Of a stretch of 29,140 bases of DNA, positions 9,070 through 15,793 are shown piece after piece. Position 1 is the first letter of the stretch. Every line of letters begins with the position of its first letter. A program made the position numbers and the translations under genes. The DNA lies in contig CAJKDC010000025.1 of assembly GCA_905198575.1 (NCBI GenBank), positions 1-29,140 of the forward strand, read 5' to 3'. Source of the DNA: an uncultured Bacteroides sp. GTDB taxonomy: Bacteria; Bacteroidota; Bacteroidia; Bacteroidales; Bacteroidaceae. The notes beneath the pieces are model-generated. The model worked only from the letters and a program-made list of their open reading frames with translations. It made no database searches and was not told the origin of the DNA.

Positions 9070-9104
9070 ATGCACAAAATCTTGCAGTCGTGTGCATTTT
9101 TTTT
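9070..9104 (+). terminator. Orphan terminator-like hairpin on plus strand
   Basis: The stem ATGCACA (9070-9076) / TGTGCAT (9091-9097) has a 14-nt loop and runs directly into eight T residues (9097-9104), then GCTTTT. This is the shape of an intrinsic terminator for plus-strand transcription. However, the nearest gene to the left, rsmH, is on the minus strand, so no known plus-strand gene ends here. It may end a small RNA or stop antisense transcription before the glsA promoter at 9189. Confidence 0.55.
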
Positions 9105-9188
9105 GCTTTTAAGGATAGTAAAATGAAATTTTGTGATTCAAAACTCTCATTTTTTCTGTTCAGATGCATTATTTTTAAAAAGTTAAGT

Positions 9189-9196
9189 TACATTTG
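9189..9196 (+). promoter_or_regulatory. Bacteroides-type -7 box for glsA
   Basis: TACATTTG matches the TAnnTTTG consensus exactly and ends 15 bp before the glsA start codon. No clear TTTG element is visible at the -33 position. Transcription would begin about 9203, giving a very short leader. Confidence 0.65.
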
Positions 9197-9211
9197 CAAC
9201 GAAAACTATAG

Positions 9212-10036
9212 ATGAAGATGGATAACGATTCGTTATTTTTAATTGATATTGATAAAATCCTTAAAGACAAGGCAGGTGACAAAGCCAGGTATATACCAGG
9301 TTTTGTAGCTTCTTATCTGAAGAAAATTGTACATCAGGATGAATTGAATGTTTTTTTGAAAGAAACAACAGATAAGGTAGGTGTTGATTTCTTGGAAGCA
9401 TGTCTTGAGTTCCTGGATGCACATCTTGATGTAAGAGGTTTGGAAAATCTTCCTCAAGAGGGATTGTGTACATTTGTCAGCAATCATCCGTTGGGAGGGC
9501 AGGACGGAGTAGCTTTAGGCTATATTTTAGGAAAACATTACGATGGGAAAATCAAGTATTTGGTAAACGATTTGCTTATGAATCTGCATGGACTTGCTCC
9601 TTTATGCATCCCGATTAATAAAACAGGTTCACAGTCTCGTGATTTTCCTAGAATGGTTGAGGCTGGCTTCTCTTCGGATAATCATATTATAATGTTCCCA
9701 GCAGGTCTTTGCTCACGTCGGCAGAAAGGGGTGATAAAAGATTTGGAGTGGAAGAAAACTTTCATTGTCAAAAGCGTAGAGTCGCATAGGAATATTGTGC
9801 CTATTCATTTTGAGGGAAGAAACTCAGATTTCTTTTATTCTTTGGCTAATTTCTGTAAGTTTCTTGGACTTAAGTTTAATGTTGCGATGCTTTATCTTGC
9901 AGATGAAATGTTGAAAAACCGGCATAAAACCTTTAAGGTCACTATTGGTAAACCTATTCCTTGGCAAACTTTTGATAAATCGAGAACACCGGCACAGTGG
10001 GCTGATTATGTGAAAGAAGTTGTTTATAAGTTGTAA
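9212..10036 (+). CDS. glsA: Glycine-lipid O-acyltransferase GlsA (PlsC-like acyltransferase)
   Basis: This 274-residue acyltransferase belongs to the PlsC/lysophospholipid acyltransferase superfamily. The catalytic block is SNHPLGGQDG with His92 and Asp98. This is the variant seen in OlsA-like bacterial members, with five rather than four residues between His and Asp. A second block, FPAGLCSRRQKGVIKD, matches the family's substrate-binding region. In Bacteroides thetaiotaomicron the homologous pair glsA/glsB makes glycine lipids, with GlsA acylating the hydroxyl of the N-acyl group. That assignment is from family knowledge and the paired arrangement. The ATG at 9212 follows a strong -7 box; a second ATG two codons later (9218) is possible. 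glsB starts 18 bp after the stop codon. Confidence 0.85.
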   Translation: MKMDNDSLFLIDIDKILKDKAGDKARYIPGFVASYLKKIVHQDELNVFLKETTDKVGVDFLEACLEFLDAHLDVRGLENLPQEGLCTFVSNHPLGGQDGVALGYILGKHYDGKIKYLVNDLLMNLHGLAPLCIPINKTGSQSRDFPRMVEAGFSSDNHIIMFPAGLCSRRQKGVIKDLEWKKTFIVKSVESHRNIVPIHFEGRNSDFFYSLANFCKFLGLKFNVAMLYLADEMLKNRHKTFKVTIGKPIPWQTFDKSRTPAQWADYVKEVVYKL

Positions 10037-10054
10037 AAAAGATATTTATAATAT

Positions 10055-10996
10055 ATGGAAGATATAATTGCACCGATTGGTAGAGATGTCCTGAAGTCAG
10101 AGTTGACCGAGGAACGGAGGCTGAGGTTTACGAATAAAAGCAACAATGAAATTTATATTGTTACTTGGAAAAATGCTCCAAACGTATTGAAAGAAATCGG
10201 CCGTCTGCGTGAGATTGCTTTCAGGGCTGCAGGAGGAGGGTCTGGTAAGTCTATGGACTTGGATGAATACGACTTGATGGAGAATCCTTATAAACAGTTG
10301 GTCGTTTGGGATCCTGAAGCAGAAGAAATTTTAGGTGGCTACCGCTATATGTTTGGCGATGAAGTAGAATTCGACGAACATGGCCAGCCTGTATTAGCTA
10401 CTGCTCATATGTTTAATTTCTCGGAGCGATTCCTGAAGGATTTCTTACCGACGACAGTTGAGTTGGGCCGCTCGTTTGTCACATTGGAGTATCAGTCTAC
10501 CAGAAAGGGCTCTAAAAGCTTGTTTGCCCTGGATAACTTATGGGATGGCTTGGGAGCTTTAACGGTTATCAGACCGAATGTAAAATACTTCTTCGGAAAA
10601 ATGACGATGTATCCTAGCTACAACCGTTTGGGGCGTGATATGATTCTGTATTTCCTGAAAAAGCATTTTGATGATAAGGAACATCTGATTGTGCCAGTGC
10701 ATCCGTTACAGATTGAGGCTGATCCACAGGAACTTGAAAAATTGTTCTGCTGCGATTCTTTTAAAGAGGATTATAGAATTCTGAATTCGGAAGTGCGAAA
10801 ACTAGGATATAATATTCCTCCATTGGTAAATGCTTATATGAGCTTGTCGCCTACGATGCGCATGTTTGGTACTGCCATCAATGAGGATTTCGGAAATGTT
10901 GAAGAAACAGGTATACTGATTGCTGTAGACGAAATCCTGGAAGAGAAGAGGGTTCGGCATATTGAGTCATTTGTAAAATCGCATGTCGCAGAATAA
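10055..10996 (+). CDS. glsB: Glycine N-acyltransferase GlsB (OlsB/hemolysin-like GNAT family)
   Basis: This 313-residue GNAT-fold protein is of the OlsB-related type, often annotated as hemolysin. The motif region includes GRLREIAFRAAGGGSG, then YKQLVVWDPEAEEILGGYRYMFGD and TVELGRSFVTLEYQ, the block characteristic of this acyl-ACP-dependent N-acyltransferase group. In B. thetaiotaomicron the orthologous gene is required to acylate the glycine nitrogen, the first step of glycine-lipid synthesis. The product is expected to be cytoplasmic or membrane-peripheral. It is co-transcribed with glsA and followed by a strong terminator at 11036-11075, so the two genes form a closed unit. Confidence 0.87.
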   Translation: MEDIIAPIGRDVLKSELTEERRLRFTNKSNNEIYIVTWKNAPNVLKEIGRLREIAFRAAGGGSGKSMDLDEYDLMENPYKQLVVWDPEAEEILGGYRYMFGDEVEFDEHGQPVLATAHMFNFSERFLKDFLPTTVELGRSFVTLEYQSTRKGSKSLFALDNLWDGLGALTVIRPNVKYFFGKMTMYPSYNRLGRDMILYFLKKHFDDKEHLIVPVHPLQIEADPQELEKLFCCDSFKEDYRILNSEVRKLGYNIPPLVNAYMSLSPTMRMFGTAINEDFGNVEETGILIAVDEILEEKRVRHIESFVKSHVAE

Positions 10997-11035
10997 TTGG
11001 GTTGACCGTTATAAAAATTGATATATGATGTGAGG

Positions 11036-11075
11036 CTGCATACTTCTTGATACTGAAGTATGCAGTTTTTGTTTT
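11036..11075 (+). terminator. Intrinsic terminator of glsA-glsB
   Basis: The perfect 11-bp stem CTGCATACTTC (11036-11046) / GAAGTATGCAG (11055-11065) has an 8-nt loop and is followed by TTTTTGTTTT. It lies 40 bp after the glsB stop codon. Confidence 0.93.
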
Positions 11076-11128
11076 ATAACAGAAACGTTTTATCGGTATT
11101 GGGAAAAACGGTAAGCACTGTCTTTTTT

Positions 11129-11202
11129 ATTGCTGAGACAAATCTGTGTCATATAAATGCCGAATGTTCGCTATTCGAATGATGTGAGTTTATCTCAGCA
11201 AT
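11129..11202. repeat. Long dyad in glsB-dgt intergenic region
   Basis: ATTGCTGAGA (11129-11138) is perfectly complementary to TCTCAGCAAT (11193-11202), and pairing continues for a few more bases beyond one mismatch. The 54-nt loop contains a nested stem, CGAAT (11161-11165) / ATTCG (11173-11177). The region lies between the glsB terminator and the 3' end of dgt, which runs toward it. No T-run follows on either strand, so its role is unknown. Confidence 0.5.
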
Positions 11203-11248
11203 GAAGCACTGGTATTGTAGGGAAATTGCTGGAGCAGTATGTGGCCTG

Positions 11249-12580
11249 TTAAACAGCAGGCAGACTGTTGCCATTAATTTTTCTGTAAAGATCCAAAGCA
11301 TAAATGTCGGTCATTCCCGAAACATAATCTAAAACGGCTTGAATTTTACCATAGAGTGTGGGGGACTTAACATCATACTGGCTGGATATTCGGTTTATCA
11401 GCAATTGGGAATATGCTTTTTCAGGATGTCTGACGGCTTCAATCAGCAAGTCGATAAGAGTAGAAATAACCTGATAACCTGCCAGTTCGATGTCAAGCAC
11501 TTCTTTAGAGCAATAAATCTTCCGCATGGCGGTATCTGTGCAGCACTCATAGGCTTGTTGCAGTGGCTGTGGGATATGCTTGATGAGTGTACCGTTAAAT
11601 GTTCCGTTTAAAATATCCTGTTCATTGTTGAGAAAGACTTGTGTACAGGCCTTTACCAGAATCCCGATTACGATTGAACGCAAGTAAGCGATTTGCTCGT
11701 TGGTGTCGGTCACTATCTGGCATATTTGTTCAATGTGTTCTTTTTTCTTTTCTTCAATAAATCCCAGGAATAAGGACTTGGTTTCTTCTGTGGTCAGAAT
11801 TTTCAGTTTGTGAGCGTCTTCTATATCCATTACTTGATAACAGATATCGTCGGCTGCTTCTACCAGATAAACCAGGGGGTATCTGGCATATCGGGGAGGC
11901 TCATTGAGAGGAGATAATCTTATGATTCCGAGTTCGTCGGCTATCCTTTTATAAGCATCTGTTTCGGTTGTGAAAAAGCCGAATTTTTGTTTTTTGCCTG
12001 CCAACTGTGACGAAAAAGGATATTTTACGATTGAGGCAAGGGTAGAGTAAGTCATGACAAAACCTCCTTTACGTCTGCCTTCGAACTGGTGAGTCAGTAA
12101 GCGAAAGGCATTGGCATTTCCTTCGAAATGAGTCAGGTCTTCCCATTCTTCATCACTCATTTCAAAGCGCAGGACTTGTCCTTTTCCTTCCGAAAAATAA
12201 GTGCCGATGGCTTTTTCGCCGGAATGTCCGAAAGGTGGATTTCCTAAATCGTGAGCCAGACAGGCTGCAGCTACAATAGAACCAATTTCTGAAACATGAC
12301 TTTGATTCAGTTCGGGATGTAACTCCAGCAGACGATTGGATACCTCGTTGCCCAGTGAACGGCCTACGCATGATACTTCCAGACTGTGTGTAAGTCGGTT
12401 ATGCACAAAAATGCTTCCCGGTAACGGGAAAACCTGAGTCTTGTTTTGCAACCGGCGGAACGGTGCCGAAAAAATAAGCCGGTCGTAATCACGCTGGAAT
12501 TCAGTCCGGTCGTGTTTGCGTAAATCGTGTAGGTCTTCCAGACCAAATCGCTTGTTGGAAATGAGTTGAGTCCAGTTCAT
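11249..12580 (-). CDS. dgt: Deoxyguanosinetriphosphate triphosphohydrolase-like protein (HD domain)
   Basis: This cytoplasmic HD-domain phosphohydrolase of the dGTPase family cleaves dGTP (or other dNTPs) to deoxynucleoside and triphosphate. The 443-residue protein has the family N-terminus RTEFQRDYDRLIFSAPFRRL and NRLTHSLEVS with His65. The HD pair is His110-Asp111 in CLAHDLGNPPFGHSGE, and the later metal-binding region is VEAADDICY. The gene is divergent from dut. The two enzymes both act on deoxynucleotide pools, and a shared 120-bp promoter region could coordinate them. The start ATG at 12580 follows a matched -7 box at 12615-12622. Exact substrate preference cannot be told from sequence. 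Confidence 0.92.
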   Translation of the reverse strand: MNWTQLISNKRFGLEDLHDLRKHDRTEFQRDYDRLIFSAPFRRLQNKTQVFPLPGSIFVHNRLTHSLEVSCVGRSLGNEVSNRLLELHPELNQSHVSEIGSIVAAACLAHDLGNPPFGHSGEKAIGTYFSEGKGQVLRFEMSDEEWEDLTHFEGNANAFRLLTHQFEGRRKGGFVMTYSTLASIVKYPFSSQLAGKKQKFGFFTTETDAYKRIADELGIIRLSPLNEPPRYARYPLVYLVEAADDICYQVMDIEDAHKLKILTTEETKSLFLGFIEEKKKEHIEQICQIVTDTNEQIAYLRSIVIGILVKACTQVFLNNEQDILNGTFNGTLIKHIPQPLQQAYECCTDTAMRKIYCSKEVLDIELAGYQVISTLIDLLIEAVRHPEKAYSQLLINRISSQYDVKSPTLYGKIQAVLDYVSGMTDIYALDLYRKINGNSLPAV

Positions 12581-12614
12581 AAACAGATATCTTATGGAGT
12601 GATTATATTCTTTA

Positions 12615-12622
12615 CAAAAGTA
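12615..12622 (-). promoter_or_regulatory. Bacteroides-type -7 box for dgt
   Basis: On the minus strand the sequence reads TACTTTTG, an exact TAnnTTTG match, 34 bp before the dgt start. No good -33 element is visible. Confidence 0.6.
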
Positions 12623-12676
12623 TAAAAGATTCGTTTTAAAAAACTGTAAACGTTTAGATAATTAGTCCGAAATGTG

Positions 12677-12684
12677 TAGCTTTG
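12677..12684 (+). promoter_or_regulatory. Bacteroides-type promoter for the dut operon
   Basis: TAGCTTTG matches TAnnTTTG exactly, with TTTA at 12653-12656 as a near -33 element 20 bp upstream. Initiation would fall near 12691, leaving a leader of only about 10 nt to the first ATG (12701) or 19 nt to the second (12710). Confidence 0.68.
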
Positions 12685-12700
12685 CAACCTATATAAAGTT

Positions 12701-13144
12701 ATGAACAATATGAAAGTACAGATTATCAATAAGTCAAAACATCCGTTGCCGGCATACGCTACCGAAATGTCTGCCGGGATGGATTTACGTGCAAATTTAT
12801 CCGAACCGGTGGTTTTGAAACCGTTGGAACGCTGCCTGATTCCTACGGGGCTTTTTATTGCTTTGCCAGCAGGGTACGAAGCTCAGGTGCGTCCTCGCAG
12901 TGGCTTGGCACTGAAAAAAGGAATCACGCTGTTGAATTCTCCGGGTACGATTGATGCTGATTATCGTGGCGAAATAGGAGTTATACTGGTGAATTTATCG
13001 TCCGAAGATTTTGTGGTCAACGATGGAGAACGGATTGCGCAGTTGGTGATAGCCCGTTATGAACAAATACAGTGGGAAATGGTTGACTGTCTGGATGAAA
13101 CCCAGAGAGGTGCAGGAGGATTTGGACACACAGGTAAAAAATGA
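12701..13144 (+). CDS. dut: Deoxyuridine 5'-triphosphate nucleotidohydrolase (dUTPase)
   Basis: This trimeric cytoplasmic enzyme hydrolyses dUTP to dUMP and pyrophosphate, keeping uracil out of DNA and supplying dUMP for thymidylate synthesis. All five dUTPase motifs are present in 147 residues: I AGMDLRA, II RPRSGLA, III GTIDADYRGEIGV, IV RIAQLVI, and V RGAGGFGHTGKK at the C-terminus. The ATG at 12701 gives MNNMKVQI; the second ATG at 12710 (MKVQI) is an equally plausible start because the -7 box is so close. It is the first gene of an operon with three envelope genes, beginning 7 bp after its stop codon. Confidence 0.97.
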   Translation: MNNMKVQIINKSKHPLPAYATEMSAGMDLRANLSEPVVLKPLERCLIPTGLFIALPAGYEAQVRPRSGLALKKGITLLNSPGTIDADYRGEIGVILVNLSSEDFVVNDGERIAQLVIARYEQIQWEMVDCLDETQRGAGGFGHTGKK

Positions 13145-13151
13145 TAAGTTT

Positions 13152-14951
13152 ATGAAAAAGCTTCTTATCGGTATATGCATTGGGGTTGCACTGATTTTGG
13201 CATCTTGTGGGACAACAGCACGACAGGCCAAGCAGAAAAGTGCTCAGGTGGAATCTGCTTTCAAGACAGTGAAACTTTCTCCGGAAATGAGCAGAAAGTA
13301 CGATTACTTCTTTCTTGAAGCTTTAAAGATGAAACAAAAAGGGGAGTATGATGCTGCATTCGAGTTGTATAATCATTGCCTCGATATTAATCCGCAGGGT
13401 GCGGCAGCGTTGTACGAACTATCACAATTCTACATGTTTTTAAAGCTTCCTCAGTTAGGTGAGCGTATGCAGAAAGAAGCGGTACGTGCAGATCAGTCTA
13501 ATTTCTGGTATAAACAGACTTTGGCTGCTTATTATCAAAGCAAGAATATGCTGCCTGAAGCTATTTCTGTATACGAAGATATGACCGAGCAATTCCCGTC
13601 AAAGCTGGAACCTTTGCTGGCTCTGTCCGATTTGTATGGAAGGGTTCAGAATTATGATCAGGTAATTCACACGCTAAACAGACTGGAAGAGCTGGATGGA
13701 AAATCCGAACCGTTGAGTTTGCAGAAATTTCAGGTGTATCTGACCATGAACAAGGAGGAGGAAGCCTTTAGTGAGATGGAGAACTTGTCTAAAGAGTATC
13801 CTTATGATATGCGTTACCGCACGGCTTTGGGAGATTTATATCTTAATAACAATAAACCAGACCGGGCATACGCAATTTATCAGGAAGTCTTAAAGCTGGA
13901 ACCTTCTTATGCACCGGCTATGATGTCGTTGGCAAATTATTATCAGAAAATGGGTCAGGACAGCCTGTATCATGAGCAATTGGACCGTTTATTGCTGAAT
14001 GACCAGGTTGAAAGTAAAACTAAGCTGGATATATTCAGACAGCTGATTATGCAGTCTGAACAGACAGACCGTGATAGCCTGAAAATACTTTCTCTTTTTA
14101 AGGAAGTACTTCAACGCCCACAGCCGAATGCCGATATCCCTATGTTATGTGCGCAGTATCTGATTACCAAGAATATGGAAAAAGATGCCAAACCAGTTCT
14201 ATGGCAGGTTCTGGATATAGATCCCGAGAACACTCCGGCACGCTTACAGCTTTTGAGTTATGCCATACGTGATAACAAACTGGATGAAGTCATAAAAATA
14301 GCTCTCCCTGCGATGGAGTTTACTCCCGAGGTCTTGGAGTTTTATTATTATGCAGGACTTGCTTATTATCAGCAGGAAAAAACGGATGAGGCATTGGAAG
14401 TATTTAGTAAAGGGGTGCGCCAGATAAATGAAAAAAGTAACAAAGATATAGCATCCGACTTTTATGCCATCATGGGAGATTTGTATCACACGAAGAATAT
14501 GAATGAGCAGGCCTATGCAGCTTATGATTCTTCGCTGGTTTATAAACCGGATAATATTGGAACTCTGAATAACTATGCATATTTCCTTTCAGTAGATAAG
14601 AAACATCTTGACAAGGCTGAGGAGATGAGTTATAAGGCGGTTAAGGCTGAACCTAAGAATGAAACTTATTTGGATACATACGCTTGGATTCTATTTCAGA
14701 AAGGTAAATATACAGAAGCCCGGATTTACATTGATGAGGCTATGAAGAATGGCGGTGAAAAGAGCTCAGTGGTAATCGAGCACTGTGGTGATATTTACTA
14801 TATGTTGGGTGAAAAGCAAAAAGCTTTGGAGTATTGGAAACAGGCTGAATCAGTGAAAGAGGATCCTGCTGACGGTACTACCCCTCGGACAGAAGAGGAG
14901 TTGGACAGATTAAAGCAGAAAATTAAATTAAAGAAATATATCGAAGAATGA
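13152..14951 (+). CDS. TPR-repeat outer-membrane-type lipoprotein
   Basis: This 599-residue protein has a lipoprotein signal (LLIGICIGVALILASC) with predicted lipidated Cys19, followed by many tetratricopeptide repeats over roughly residues 50-590. Recognisable repeat cores include KQKGEYDAAFELYNHCLDINP, NNNKPDRAYAIYQEVLKLEP and KHLDKAEEMSYKAVKAEP. A scaffold or assembly role in the envelope is likely, but the partner is not known from sequence. The open frame extends upstream into dut. I place the start at 13152 because it gives a clean lipoprotein signal 7 bp after the dut stop codon. The stop overlaps the next gene by 4 bp (ATGA), so the two are probably translationally coupled. Confidence 0.85.
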   Translation: MKKLLIGICIGVALILASCGTTARQAKQKSAQVESAFKTVKLSPEMSRKYDYFFLEALKMKQKGEYDAAFELYNHCLDINPQGAAALYELSQFYMFLKLPQLGERMQKEAVRADQSNFWYKQTLAAYYQSKNMLPEAISVYEDMTEQFPSKLEPLLALSDLYGRVQNYDQVIHTLNRLEELDGKSEPLSLQKFQVYLTMNKEEEAFSEMENLSKEYPYDMRYRTALGDLYLNNNKPDRAYAIYQEVLKLEPSYAPAMMSLANYYQKMGQDSLYHEQLDRLLLNDQVESKTKLDIFRQLIMQSEQTDRDSLKILSLFKEVLQRPQPNADIPMLCAQYLITKNMEKDAKPVLWQVLDIDPENTPARLQLLSYAIRDNKLDEVIKIALPAMEFTPEVLEFYYYAGLAYYQQEKTDEALEVFSKGVRQINEKSNKDIASDFYAIMGDLYHTKNMNEQAYAAYDSSLVYKPDNIGTLNNYAYFLSVDKKHLDKAEEMSYKAVKAEPKNETYLDTYAWILFQKGKYTEARIYIDEAMKNGGEKSSVVIEHCGDIYYMLGEKQKALEYWKQAESVKEDPADGTTPRTEEELDRLKQKIKLKKYIEE

Positions 14952-15793
14952 AAGGTCGGGATAAATCATACAAGTGGGTTTGTCGCCTGGCAGTTGGATT
15001 GCTGCTGGTTGTGATGGCATCATGTTCTTCTACACGCAAACTGGAACGTGAACCTTCTGTAGGAGGACTGACAGGACGACTTTATGTGGAGAAGGTTATC
15101 GAGAATGCTCCTGATTGGGACCGAGTGTCAGGGAAGGTTGCTATTGCCCTGAATGTTGATGGTAAAACAACCCGCTTTACAGCTTCGATGCGTATTAAAC
15201 GGGGAGAGGTTATTCAACTTTCTGTGGCCCCATTACTGGGTATAGAAGTAGCGCGTGCAGAAATCTCCCCGGATGGTCTGCTCCTTATCGACCGCTTACA
15301 TAAGCGTTACGTCAATGCTTCTTTCAAGGCATTGGAAACTTTGGCGCAGACAGACTTAAACTTTCATATACTACAGGCTCTTTTTCTGAATGAGCTTTTC
15401 CTTCCGGATAAAACTGCAATTATGCACGAGGATGCTTCGCGTTTTGAAATCTCCTCAGTCGACCAAAGAGCCCATTTGCGGGTAAAAGGTACTAGAAGCA
15501 TGGATTACAGCTTTTATACTACGGTTGAAGAAGGATGGCTGGAAGAAAGTTGCATTGCTAAGAAAAATACACCTTATCAGCTGAAGTGGACTTATCGGGA
15601 TTTTAAGGCATTGGATGGAAAACCATTTCCAGTGTATGTAAAAGCTGCTTTTCTAGGGACGGACAAAAAGCTGGAACTTTCTATGCAGTTCTCTCGTTTG
15701 GCTGTCGGTGGAGATTGGGCTATACATACTGAAATTCCTTCGAAATATCAAAAAATAGAAGTTACTGAACTTCTTAAAATGTTGGTGAAATGA
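14948..15793 (+). CDS. DUF4292 lipoprotein, LolB-like fold suspected
   Basis: This 281-residue protein has a lipoprotein signal ending VVMASC, with Cys26 as the lipidation site and SSTRK following. The body resembles DUF4292 proteins of Bacteroidetes: WDRVSGKVAIALNVDGKTTRFTASMRIKRGE, then PLLGIEVARAEISPDGLLLIDRLHKRYV. That pattern of a short beta sandwich accepting hydrophobic groups recalls LolA/LolB and outer-membrane lipoprotein-sorting folds, which is an inference. Start and stop overlap the flanking genes by 4 bp each, suggesting coupled translation of TPR protein, this protein and the LytM protein. Function is unproven; a role in outer-membrane lipoprotein or lipid handling is the best guess. 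Confidence 0.82.
   Translation: MKGRDKSYKWVCRLAVGLLLVVMASCSSTRKLEREPSVGGLTGRLYVEKVIENAPDWDRVSGKVAIALNVDGKTTRFTASMRIKRGEVIQLSVAPLLGIEVARAEISPDGLLLIDRLHKRYVNASFKALETLAQTDLNFHILQALFLNELFLPDKTAIMHEDASRFEISSVDQRAHLRVKGTRSMDYSFYTTVEEGWLEESCIAKKNTPYQLKWTYRDFKALDGKPFPVYVKAAFLGTDKKLELSMQFSRLAVGGDWAIHTEIPSKYQKIEVTELLKMLVK

Larger units (their letters stand above)
8850..9211. other. Divergent intergenic spacer between rsmH and glsA; no gene supported
   Basis: This 362-bp AT-rich stretch holds the glsA promoter at its right end and a weak rsmH promoter candidate at its left end. Between them are two hairpins (9005-9053 and 9070-9104), the second with a T-run in the plus direction. The spacer is where mraZ would be expected, but no MraZ-like reading frame was found on either strand. 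A minus-strand open frame from 9169 to 8846 ends in an ATGA overlap with rsmH. It has no recognisable domain and runs through both hairpins, so I do not call it a gene. Confidence 0.7.

Noticed and set aside
8846..9169. Minus-strand open frame of 107 codons whose TGA overlaps the rsmH ATG, as in coupled genes
   Set aside because: It has no recognisable domain and is not MraZ-like. Its composition looks like translated AT-rich spacer, and it passes through both hairpins in the region. The ATGA overlap is a 4-base coincidence.
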